Shown piece by piece: positions 36,101 to 46,252 of a DNA stretch of 64,000 nt. Origin of the DNA: Cryptomeria japonica (lineage: Eukaryota > Streptophyta > Pinopsida > Cupressales > Cupressaceae); the NCBI RefSeq assembly GCF_030272615.1, contig NC_081407.1, positions 264,170,574 through 264,234,573 of the forward strand, given 5' to 3'. Position 1 is the first letter of the stretch, and the number at the start of each line of letters is the position of its first letter. The notes beneath the pieces are model-generated. The model was not told the origin of the DNA and made no database searches. It saw only the letters and a program-made list of their open reading frames with translations. The position numbers were made by a program, and so were the translations under genes.

Positions 36101-38100
36101 TTGTGATCCCCACTTGGTATGTTATCCCTTAGTTCCAAAAAGTCAATGATTGCCTCATCATTTTGGAAATGGTCAAGACATGGGGGATTAGGTTGGTTCC
36201 ATTCGATGAGTTCAGGATGGATAATGGGCATTACCTCATCGATTAGGTTAAGTTTGTTAGATGTATCAGTGAGGGTCAAGACATTGTGGTGAAGGTCATT
36301 GATGGTACTCTTCCTGTCAAAATCAGGCATAGGATGTGACGTAGGGTCTATGGAAGAAGTTTCCAGCTCAGGAACCCAAGAGGTCTTTATCTGTGCTTCT
36401 CCATAAATAGGGATGTCTTTGCGAGGTGGAAGTGGTGATGTGTTTTCCTCATCTAAAGTATTAAGTTGTATGGAATCAAATTCCCACTCATGTGAGTCAG
36501 TGTCTGAGTCACTTTCTAGTAATCGGTTACTGTACCATACTGAGATATCCTTTGAGGTAAACACTGTAGCTATGATCGATTGATGTACCTTTGTAGATGA
36601 AATGATCGGTGCTGCAAGAAGGATTATGGGGATCAAGGAATCCAATATGGGGAGTATCAGTAGTGTTGACTCTGCTACTTCTACTGGAATTGCTAGTGTC
36701 ATAGATACTGCTGTGGGTTCTGATACAGTTGCTGCTACTCATGGTGCTATTGATGTTATTGATGTTGCTAATGGGATTGTTGGTTTGATTGGTGGGATGA
36801 AGGGTGTTGTAGATGGTTTTGCTAGGATTTTTACCCTTAATAGAACAGTTAGTGTGGTGCTTGATGTTGCTTTTATAATCAAAGGTGACCTCTTTGTAAT
36901 AGGTTGATATAGTGGTTTGCTGGGTTTTCCTTTGAATCTGAGCTTAGGAAGAATCTCCTTTTGAAGTCCTAGGCCAGTGTTATCTTTGGGTTTTAATTTC
37001 GACTATAGTGGTTCATGTCATCCTTGCTTGCAAGGTCCTAGAGCACTCTGACCATCATAACCCATTATTTCCATAATGAGAAGGCCTTTTCCATACTGAT
37101 ATGTGGGAAGCTTAGTTTGTGGGATTTATGTGGTGATAGGATCTTTATAGATCCATTCTGCTAAGTCCTCATCTCTAGTCTCTTCTTCTTGACTCTTTCC
37201 AAGGATGAACGATGTCAAAGTACATGTTGGCTTGATCAGTGGTTGTTGAGGTAACCATTGAGGTTTATCGTGAGTTCTAGGAGAAGTAGGCATTTGTCCC
37301 ACACAAAATAGTTGGCTCAAATTGTACTCCCCAGGACCTTCCTCTGCTATCTTCATCTTGAGCTTCTCTTGCTTGGGTATAGTAGTGTTTGAACTGGAAA
37401 GAGAGGCTGGACTTACGTATGATGTGGAGGAGATGGCTTCCTTATTGTTGGGAATGGTAATCTCTGGTTAATGACTGATATTATGACAATATGCAAAGGG
37501 ATTTGCATCACCCAGGATTGTAATTTCTACGCTATTATGCGGGAACTTGATACATTGATGGTAGGTGGATGGAATGGCTTGCATGGCGTGTATCCAAGGT
37601 ATTCCTAATAATAAATTGTATGGTAGAGGAAGGTCCAGAACTTGACAGATGATGTGTTTCACCACAGGGCCCACTTGGATTGGTAGCACCACAGCTCCTT
37701 TGGATGAACGCTCTGCATCATCATAGGCTTTGATTGTTATCTTCTTGCAGGGATCCACTGATTCAATCGCATATCCTAATGTTGTGACCAATTGGAGTGT
37801 ACAGATATTCAGGCCTGCTCCATTGTCGATCAAGACTCACTTGATCCTATGTTGGTTGATAAACCCTTCAATGTGGAGTGAAGCATTGTAAGGTTACAGG
37901 AAGGATGAGTTGTCACTTTCAGAGAAAGTGAGACAAGGTGATGATCTTAGGTTTCCAACCATAGCTTGGAACTGATCTATGTTTAGGTTTGCAGGGACTG
38001 ATGCCTCTTGGAGAGCTTGATCCAAGATTGTTTTATGAGATGGAGATAGGCATAATATCTCTAAGATAGATATCAGTGCGAGCATTTTGTCTAACTATTC
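33186..38100 (-). pseudogene. Element H pol: protease, G-patch-like motif, RT, two RNases H, integrase N-terminus
   Basis: Same frame as gag throughout down to about 33690, broken by roughly twenty stops. In order: aspartic protease with MIDNGAGLNIC at about 37830 (DNG in place of DSG/DTG, usual for Tat-type elements) and PYNLLLGIPWIHAM; a G-patch-like segment (about 36955-37110); a long linker; RT (CTDFRDLNKACPKDDFPLP, YVDDLLAKS at about 35175); first RNase H; archaeal-type RNase H (LYFDGSYTRHG, IVEYEALIIGLG, about 34095-34330); integrase zinc finger (EVHEGICGTH, CQKCQ) and core (LDLVGKI, ITDNGLPFKN) ending at 33186 where F is inserted. Catalytic residues of RT and integrase remain visible despite the stops. 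Confidence 0.93.
36955..37110 (-). other. G-patch-like motif downstream of the H protease
   Basis: In the pol frame the residues GKGLLIMEIMGYDGQSALG are followed by PCKQG, a stop and HEPL, then GLGLQKE. This fits the glycine-rich G-patch pattern (hydrophobic run, MGY, G, LG, QG, EP). G-patch domains are known RNA-binding modules and occur after the protease of betaretroviruses. One glycine of the consensus is Ser-Ala here and two stops interrupt it. The domain call is by eye. Confidence 0.5.
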
Positions 38101-39882
38101 CACAAGGTTATACTGCTTTGGGATAGATGGGGTGCCTTATGGAGTTGCTTTTATGGTAATCTTGCCACGACGTGTAACAACATTGCAAGTGGAGTTATGA
38201 TTTTTGATGGTTATAATTGCGATCTATTCATAGGCATCATATAGGTGATTCACATTGTAATTATACGCGGCTTGCATATAATCAGTAGTATTTGTGTTTC
38301 TTCCTGAAGTGGAAGGACCCCTTTGATCATTTGATGGAAGTGGATTTTTAAACATGAGATGATCATTGTTTGTTGTTTTTGGGTCATGTCCTTCAATTTC
38401 AATTTCACCTTGGTCAATAAGATCCTGAATAAGATCTTTCAATCTGTGACAATTGCTTGTCTTATGTCCCTTCCCTTGATGGAAATCATAATTTTCAGTA
38501 TCCCTCCACCATGAAGGTTTGACTTGAGGTTCATAATTTGATGTTTTGTGTAAGGTAACCATATTTTGAGAAACCAACTAACGTAACACTATTTTGATGG
38601 GTTCCCTTAAGGGAGTGTATGTTCATTTTGGTTTAAAATTTTGCTGACATTGTTTGGGTTCCTCTTGAGATGTGTTGAATCCTTGATTTGGAGGAGAAAC
38701 TATGTTATTCTTGGCTGGGGGATTCTGTCCTAAAAATCAGACCACAGGTTGTACACTTTTGATAGTTCTTGCATCCACAACCCCGTCGTTAACGACGTTT
38801 TTGTTTTTGTTCCAGAATTTAGGCTTGTCACTATTGAAGCATGGGTGAGGGCCATCCTTTGGTTCATTATATATTTTGATAAGCCCTTTTTTGATGAGAG
38901 CCCACTCACATTTTAAGCATTTTGTGATCATGTCATTGAAAGAGTCTGTGTCTTTTACGTCTAGGTGAAATTCCATTTCGTCATTTAAGTTGGAAATAAA
39001 TATTTCCACTAGTTCTTGTTTAGGTAACTGAAGAGAACGTCTGTTAGACATTTGATGCCATCATTGCAGAAAGACTGAAAATAGCTCACCTGGTTTTTAT
39101 TTAGTGTTACATAGATCAGCCATTGTGATATCACGTTCAATGTTGTGTGAGTAATGTGCCAAGAATTTTTGGATGAGTTCTTCAAAGGTCCTAATGCCAC
39201 CTGGTAATTGGGAAAACCATGATGTGGTTGTTCCTCCCAAGCTTTCGGGAAAAAGTTGTATTAGGTACGTGTCCTCGTATGCCACTTCAAGGCAAGCTAA
39301 ATGGAATTCTATAACATGATCACAAGGATCTCCTTTCTCTCTATACTTTTCAAACTTGGGTGTTTCAAACCCCCACGAAAAAGGTGGCATATGAAGATTC
39401 CTATCAAAGGGATAGGGAAAAATGTCATTGAGTGAAAATTGATTGGTTTTTACACCACTATGAAGTTGTTGGGCGAGATTTTTGACTTGTTTCCGCAACA
39501 TGTCTATTTCATTTGGAGGAGGAGGAGGTGGGGGATTACCGTGATGAAGGTTATATCTGATGTGCTCTTGACCTCTTTCATCCTCATTACGAATTTGGCA
39601 TTCTGATGCTTGTCTTTGTTGTGCAACGTCAAAGTCAGAGGGTAGTTTAGCCCCCTCTTGAGCAAGTCTTAAAAAGTGAGCATCAGCATTGCTCCTGAGT
39701 ATTTCGTCAAAAATTCTATTAAAGAGAGGGTTGTGTTGTGCCCTTTCTATTGTTGTAGGAGTAGGAGTACTTGGATTTTCATCATTTGCGTTTCCTCCAA
39801 GGGCTTCTTGGAATTCATTAAGATTTTCCTCCTCTTCCTCTTCAATTTATTATTGTCTAGACCTGGATCTAGTATGAGCCAT
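38101..39882 (-). pseudogene. Element H gag
   Basis: ATG 39880-39882 (MAHTRSRSRQ, then two stops), an acidic and proline-rich N-terminus (PPPPPPNEIDMLRKQV), then the retrotransposon_gag capsid region (ETPKFEKYREKGDPCDHVIE, FPESLGGTTTSWFSQLPGG, TFEELIQKFLAHY; about 39380-39120), and a C-terminal part with YDFHQGKGHKTSNCHRLKDL (about 38490), the modified zinc-knuckle-like motif of Tat/Ogre Gags. All pieces lie in one frame, continuous with pol; about ten stops interrupt it. It would form the capsid and bind RNA. Confidence 0.88.
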
Positions 39883-41877
39883 TTTGTTTACAAGTTTTTG
39901 TTGAAGTTTGATGAAAATGATGATGAGTTGGTGATGGAATGAAAGATTGATGTTTGGTGAAGTGTTTTGCATACGGATCCCTAGCACTAAAGGTAAATGT
40001 TACCAAAGTCCTTTCCTGAATTGCTTGTTGTGTTTGATTGACAAAGTTTGATGTGATAAGGTTTAGAGAGATCTGAGATGTGTTACAGACTCAACTACCT
40101 AGTAATGAGAGGATTCACTCATAGACTAGTTTTAACCTACGTAGAAATGTCTCTTAGGATGAGTTTATCTTAGATGTAGAGACACTCTAAAAAGTGATGC
40201 GTTTGTGTTTGATTCAAGCAATATTTTGAAATAGAACTTAGGACAAAAACCTTTTGATGTTTTGAGAGTTGGAAGTGGATTTGATGAGATATGGATATGA
40301 TAATGGATGAGATGTTTAACTTCAATAGAAACTTTGTGTTAGAAAAGGAACAAAATCTTCCTCTTCTTGTTCAAGGGTTGTTGGTTCTTCCCTAGCTGAT
40401 TTACATGTGATACAAATATCTAGAAAGAAGGCAGGATTGATCTTGCCTCCCTTATTTTGATGATAACTCAAAGCTCTATATTGAGTAAAAGCTTTGTGGT
40501 TTAATGATTCTGGATCAAATTCGTTTGATTTTCCTTGAAGGTAAAGACGCATGTGACGTAAGAAGGTTCTATGAGAGACAAAGATTTGTCTATTAAGATA
40601 GAAGAATTTCCTCATTTTGATAAGAGCCTTTGAGCTCAATGGTCTTTTCTTCAAGTTGATGTTTTGATGAAGATGTGAAAATGTGTGTTGGATGAATACT
40701 TGTGTTGGATTTTGGATTTTTATGATGTTTCTTTGACAAGAAAACAAAGCAAGCACACAAACACAAGAATGTTGCCTCAAAAGGCATAAGTAAGTATGGG
40801 TCTAGATCAACCCAATCTTTCGAACTTTTAATGACCCTTTCCTTCAAATGTATTTTAGGTGTTTTTCCAAAGCCTGAAGTCAGCTCAATTTGCACTAGTC
40901 TTGACTCAAAAATGAAAGCACTTCAAACACTTTTTATCCCTAAGGTCAAATGGCCAGTTGCTATAATTTCAGCCCACATCTTGATATTTCTTTGACTTTG
41001 GTACTAGATACCTTATGAATGTCATCGTGGCAGGTAAGGATGTGATATACTAAGTCTTGCGTGAGTATAACAAATAGATGATCCCTATGATGGGGGAGTC
41101 ACCACTTTTATCGGGCTACAAGTAACCTTTCAAAAAGTTATGTTTCTACTCAAGGAAATATGTATGGTGAGTATCTTGGGAGCAAAACCATCTATGCTTT
41201 TGCACTAAATTTATCACAAATATCCTCAATCAATAGAACATATGGGCTACTACTTAAAGTTGTTTAGTAATTTTCGATGTTTTTAGACATAAGTTCATTC
41301 TGCAGTGACTCACTTAAGAGCCTTGTAACTTGTGGTGGGGCCCATTTGTCTTTTCAGCAAGTTACACTATAGGAAGAGCTATACCCAAGGCTACAACTTT
41401 CACTCTCACCTGATTTCTATAGTGGCTCGAAGGATTTACCAAGCGAGGTCGTTCCCAAGAGTGATGTGTCTCTTGGTAGACCTCTCTTAAAAAGATAAAA
41501 CTTGAGTGTTACTAACACTTTTCTCTTGCACCTAGGACCATGAAAGCCAAGGGAGAGGATAGTGTGTGTTAGAAGTAGGACCACTCGACCAAATCTTTTG
41601 TACAAGTGTGCCAAACACAAAATGCACTTGTTCTTTTTAACTTGTCATTGCAATGATGTTCTATCTAATTAGAGATGTTGCTCCAACAACCAGGATGTTC
41701 TTTTTAACTTCAAAGGCAAAATGTTGAGTAAACTAGAATTTGAAATCCTGGTCAACTTAATCAAAAACACATTTTGTATGAAGTAAAATTGTTTGTGCAA
41801 AATTGAAACAAGTTGATTGTCCTTTTTACTTGCACAATAAGTTGAAGTGTTGATTGTGAATATTTAGTTTGATGCAA

Positions 41878-42041
41878 GAAATAAATTTTGTCTTGTTGAT
41901 TTTAAGCACCAAAAGAAAAATGAAGCCTAACTTGCAAGAAATAAAGTTTGATTGTAAGTTTTAGAGCACCAAAAATGAAGTGAACCTAACTTGAAAAGAA
42001 ATAAAATTTGATTGTAAGTTTTAGAGCACCAAAATGAAGTG
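41878..42041 (-). repeat. 60-bp tandem repeat in the leader of H
   Basis: Units at 41878-41937, 41938-41997 and 41998-42041 (partial), each starting GAAATAAA and containing AGCACCAAAA...ATGAAG. The last two are much closer to each other than to the first. Confidence 0.88.
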
Positions 42042-42189
42042 TTTTTTATTTTTTATTTTTTAAGCCAAAAAAAGAGTTAGTTTAAAACTTACACATGAAG
42101 CAAACAGTTAGTAAAATTCGACCATATGGTGGGCTTCCACAAGCCTAAAAAAAATGATTTTATCAGTTACAAGGCCTTTTTTTACAACG

Positions 42190-42470
42190 TTCTGTTACAA
42201 TAGCACTACTATGTGTGAAAACAGAAGCGCTACTTAACACAAACACGCTACAATAAAGACAAATGCGCTAAAGGAAACAATTTTTACAACAATACAAAAG
42301 CACTAAGATAGAAACACAAGCGCTAACTAATTAACAAAAATGCCATACTACTAGCAACAACGCTAATTATTAGACAATAGCTCTATTGTAAGAGCAAAAG
42401 TGCTATAATACCAAAAACAATAGCGCTAAAGCACAAACAAAAGCGCCAAAGCGCGACCTGTGTGTCAAGC
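42190..42470 (-). repeat. Array of AGCGCTTTTGT-like motifs in the leader of H
   Basis: On the element strand about a dozen variants of TAGCGCTTTTGTTT (AGCGCTATTG, AGCACTTTTG, AGCGCATTTG, AGCGTGTTTG) follow each other about every 20-25 bp, starting some 75 bp after the PBS. The core is palindromic (AGCGCT). No coding sense. Confidence 0.75.
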
Positions 42471-42525
42471 TAAACAGTTAAAAAGTTAATTTTGGTAAAC
42501 AAAAAATGTTGTTGGGTTATTTATT

Positions 42526-42543
42526 CATGTCGGGTTCACCAAA
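42526..42543 (-). other. Primer-binding site of H
   Basis: On the element strand the LTR is followed by two bases and then TGGTGAACCCGACATG. TGG start and position fit a tRNA primer site, but it is not the initiator tRNA-Met site and I cannot name the tRNA with confidence. Confidence 0.65.
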
Positions 42544-43956
42544 TGATGCTCTACAAAATGGGACAAAGTTTAGACTAAAGCCTATGGTCGTATAACACAC
42601 AAAAACACAAGAAACCATTAGTGTTAATCAACCAAGAACTATTCTAAGCAGGCATATCAAAAGAGACACTAGAAACATGATAATATATTTAACTATGGAA
42701 GCAAATACAACAAGGCATCTCCAAATGCCTTCTACCATTCTCTTAACTCCTTCTCCCTTGTTCCTCTCCTCTCCAAGTTCGAAATTAGTGTAGCTCTCAG
42801 CAGCTTTTTGCACTATGGATGCTTATGAAGATTCAAGATTGTAGACGATTATGACTTATGTTATGCAAGTGTGAATAAAAGATGAAATAAGAGATTTATC
42901 TAATTAACTAATTTATTTTAAACCAAAAAAGTGAATATGATGCTAAATGCTCTCTAGAAATGCCTATAGATTAAATGCATACAAGTTTTCAAGATCTGGA
43001 TTATGAAGAAATGGGCTCAATTTATAGGAAAAATGGAGCAATGGATGGTTGAGATTGAGTAATCTCAACAAGGGTCAAGATTGAATGATATCAAATCCAT
43101 GTGAAGGCTTTCAACCCAATCCCAGGATGACAAGTGTCAATATGAGATAGGTTGAGAGGAGAGGGAATAAGCATTAAATGTTTGATATGACTTGAAAGTT
43201 AACTTGGGAGTCAAGGTCAAGATTGGGTTGAGTGAATAAATTCTTTATTCAAAGAATAAAGTTTTTATCCAATTGATAAACTCTTGTGCAAAGGTTAAAG
43301 GGATAACCATGGTCAAAGCAATAAATGCTTGAGGAGACACATGAGTCACATGAGGGTTGAGTTAGGGGTTAACCCTAAATGGTCATGTAAGAGCCATAAG
43401 TGCTTTGGAAGACTTTAGAGGTTAAATTGTTGAACACACCAAGCATTTAATGCTTTTCAAAGACTTTGAAGTTTTTGAGAAGTGACTCCAAGTTGCTTAG
43501 GAATGTGACAATAATTAGGGGATGGATTAGGCTAATTAGGAAGGGGTTAGAAGAATCTAGAAGGGGATTTTTAGGTGTGCAAGTGGATTTTGTGGGTGAG
43601 GGAAAATAGGATTTTAATTAAAATAAAATTAATTTATTTCAATTTTGTGGTTGCAACTTGCATTTGTAGGAAAATGCAAGTGGGGGGGAATAATGATTTA
43701 AATAAATGTTTTATTTAATTTATTTAAAAGAGGAAAGAGGATTAAATTGAATAAATAGTATTTATTCATTTAATTGAGTGTGATTTTGGTTGAATGAATT
43801 AATTAAAATAAATTGAATAATTTATTTAATTAATAGGAAAATGTTTGAAGATGAATTAATTAAATATTAATTTAATTAACTGATGGCTAGTGGATTTTTT
43901 ATCAAATAAATATGAAATATTCATTTAATTAAAATGGACAGATTTATGTGACTACA
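42544..43956 (-). repeat. 5' LTR of element H
   Basis: 1413 bp, TGATGCTC...GACTACA, matching 20156-21561. TATA-like CCTATAAATTG on the element strand at 43018-43028, conserved in the other LTR near 20636-20648. Confidence 0.95.
43018..43028 (-). promoter_or_regulatory. Putative TATA box of H
   Basis: CCTATAAATTG on the element strand, just upstream of GAGCCCATTTC, conserved in both LTRs. Confidence 0.5.
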
Positions 43957-43961
43957 CTTGG
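43957..43961. repeat. Target site duplication of H, right copy (CTTGG)
   Basis: Exact match to 20151-20155. The RT frame of B resumes directly behind it. Confidence 0.95.
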
Positions 43962-44485
43962 ACTTTAGTTCCCCAGTCTAAAAATAAGAATGTTATTGGA
44001 ACTAAATGGGTTTTTAGAAATAAGCTAAATGAGGATGGTCAAGTTGTAAGAAACAAGGCTAGACTAGTTTGTAAAGGATATTCCCAAATGGAAGGAATTG
44101 ATTATGGAGAGACATTTGCACCAATAGCTAGAATTGGAGTTGTTGGACTATTTCTTGCCTATGCAACATACAAGAACTATAAGGTCTATCAAATGGATGT
44201 TAAATGTGTATTTTTGAATGGTGAAGTTGAGGAAGAAGTATACATTGAGCAACCTAATGGATTTTCACTGATAGATAACGAAGATATGGTTTGTAAGTTA
44301 AGGAAAGCATTATATGGATTGGAACAAGCTCCTAGAGCTTGATATGCAAGGTTAGATAAATATCTTTTGAAGCTTGGTTTTACTAAAGGCAGTGCTGAAA
44401 ATAATTTATATTACAAGATCACTGATGGTGATATTTTGATTATTGAAGTATTTGTTAATGATATCATTTTTGGAGGTGAAGATAA
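43962..44485 (+). pseudogene. Element B RT, N-terminal part (interrupted by E)
   Basis: Continues EKNKTW of 20155 with TLVPQ, then IGTKWVFRNKLNEDG, ARLVCKGYSQMEGIDYGETF, QMDVKCVFLNGEVEEEVYIE and LRKALYGLEQAPRA, standard copia RT blocks 1-4. A TGA near 44341 replaces the Trp of RAWY. The catalytic motif reads FVNDIIFGG, so the first Asp of YVDD is lost. It is cut at GED by element E at 44485 and resumes at 50562. Confidence 0.93.
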
Positions 44486-45995
44486 TGTTGGCAAATGCAC
44501 ACTCCAATGAGAAATTGTAGGTGATTGAAGGTTTCGTCAATGATGGCAACCTTGCAATCATATGATATCGGCAAGACAATATACCAGCACCGACAGCAAC
44601 AGACTCTATACCGACACACAGGACACTGACAAAGGAAGGATATCGACACCCTGACTGACAGGAATTTTTTTAATAATGTATTTTGTAATTAATTGTAAAA
44701 TCATTGTAAGCCGACATGGCGAGTTGTAATATAACTCATATATGTATGAGATCATTGTAGAACATTTTGTAATAGTGTTATAGGCGAAATAAGGCAGACC
44801 TAATATGCAAATTATAGGTTAAGGGTTTATGTATGAAGCAGAGCTAAAACCGGTACTTGATCTAGCATAGCAGATGCTAATTTGAAGCAGTACAAGACAT
44901 TGGATTTGTATAATCCATTTTGAAAGTCAATGTGACTTCTTATTTTGTATTTGAGCAGTGAGCTCTAGGGACTTGGCCTTCCTGCATGTGCAGACCCCTA
45001 TTGTAAGAGTAATATTCACTTATTGGCTAGTAAGCAAATGTTGTGGGTCACAAATCCCACCAGGGTTTTTCCCACACTGGGTTTCACTATAAGGTCTATC
45101 AAATGGATGTTAAATGTGTATTTTTGAATGGTGAAGTTGAGGAAGAAGTATACATTGAGCAACCTAATGGATTTTCACTGATAGATAACGAAGATATGGT
45201 TTGTAAGTTAAGGAAAGCATTATATGGATTGGAACAAGCTCCTAGAGCTTGATATGCAAGGTTAGATAAATATCTTTTGAAGCTTGGTTTTACTAAAGGC
45301 AGTGCTGAAAATAATTTATATTACAAGATCACTGATGGTGATATTTTGATTATTGAAGTATTTGTTAATGATATCATTTTTGGAGGTGAAGATAATGTTG
45401 GCAAATGCACACTCCAATGAGAAATTGTAGGTGATTGAAGGTTTTGTCAATGATGGCAACCTTGCAATCATATGATATCGGCAAGACAATATACCAGCAC
45501 CGACAGCAACAGACTCTATACCGACACACAGGACACTGACAAAGGAAGGATATCGACACCCTAACTGACAGGAATTTTTTTTATAATGTATTTTGTAATT
45601 AATTGTAAAATCATTGTAAGCCGACATGGCGAGTTGTAATATAACTCATATATGTATGAGATCATTGTAGAACATTTTGTAATAGTGTTATAGGCGAAAT
45701 AAGGCAGACCTAATATGCAAATTATAGGTTAAGGGTTTATGTATGAAGCAGAGCTAAAACCGGTACTTGATCTAGCATAGCAGATGCTAATTTGAAGCAG
45801 TACAAGACATTGGATTTGTATAATCCATTTTGAAAGTCAATGTGACTTCTTATTTTGTATTTGAGCATTGAGCTCTAGGGACTTGGCCTTCCTGCATGTG
45901 CAGACCCCTATTGTAAGAGTAATATTCACTTATTGGCTAGTAAGCAAATGTTGTGGGTCACAAATCCCACAAGGGTTTTTCCCACACTGGGTTTC
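44176..45995 (+). repeat. 910-bp tandem duplication spanning RT of B and the LTR of E
   Basis: 44176-45085 and 45086-45995 are nearly identical (a handful of differences, for example at 44552/45462, 44663/45573 and 44966/45876). Each copy holds about 310 bp of the B RT (from YKVYQMDVK) and the first 600 bp of the E LTR. The junction at 45085/45086 joins the middle of the LTR (GGGTTTC) to the middle of RT (ACTATAAGG). The unit spans an insertion border, so duplication happened after E had inserted. Confidence 0.95.
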
Positions 45996-46181
45996 CTCGT
46001 TAAACTACTATGTTATGGTGTGCTTTTCATGTGGTTGTTGTTATCTTTGTTTGCTACATTATTTCTGGTTTACTGGTATACTGTATTGATATGTTTTACA
46101 TGTTTTAAATCAAGTAAATTATATAACCAATTAGATACTGATTCACCCCCCCCCCTCTCAGTATATTTGGGAATCCTAACA
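45396..46181 (+). repeat. 5' LTR of element E (complete copy)
   Basis: 786 bp, TGTTGGCAAATG...AATCCTAACA, matching 49790-50556 (767 bp). Contains the GGTTTTTCCCACACTGGGTTT motif (about 45974) and a C-rich 3' end. A partial extra copy lies at 44486-45085. Confidence 0.95.
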
Positions 46182-46195
46182 ATTGGTATTAGAGC
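46182..46195 (+). other. Primer-binding site of E
   Basis: ATTGGTATTAGAGC, one mismatch (C to T) from the initiator tRNA-Met site. Confidence 0.9.
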
Positions 46196-46252
46196 TTGGT
46201 CCTCTATTTTCAGAAGCTTAACAACTTGAGGAAGATCTTGCAACCGGTAGGG

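Larger units (their letters stand above)
39883..42525 (-). other. 5' leader of element H
   Basis: 2.6 kb between PBS and gag with no convincing reading frame. It contains a 60-bp tandem repeat (41878-42041) and an array of AGCGCT-type motifs (42190-42470), listed separately. A 39883-41870 stretch holds nothing else that I recognise. Long leaders are usual in Tat/Ogre elements. Confidence 0.7.
20156..43956 (-). mobile_element. Element H: Ty3/gypsy retrotransposon of the Tat/Ogre type
   Basis: Minus strand, about 16.2 kb after removing the 7.56-kb insertion F. 5' LTR 42544-43956, leader 39883-42543, gag-pol 39882 to 25005 in one frame, 3.4-kb 3' spacer 21562-25004 and 3' LTR 20156-21561. Target duplication CTTGG on both sides. 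Domain order PR-RT-RNase H-integrase is gypsy. A second RNase H of archaeal type (LYFDGSYTRHG, NNIVEYEALIIGL) after the first, and a long 3' spacer, are hallmarks of the Tat lineage. Confidence 0.95.

Noticed and set aside
42190-42470. CRISPR-like or satellite array
   Set aside because: Repeats are short, degenerate and variably spaced, spacers are not distinct, and the array is part of a plant retroelement leader.
20156-43956. Plant pararetrovirus (caulimovirid) integrant
   Set aside because: Paired LTRs, a target duplication, integrase and gypsy Tat-type domain order identify H as an LTR retrotransposon.
44486-46181. Two independent insertions of E-type LTRs
   Set aside because: The RT piece of B beside the LTR is duplicated with it, so one tandem duplication explains both.
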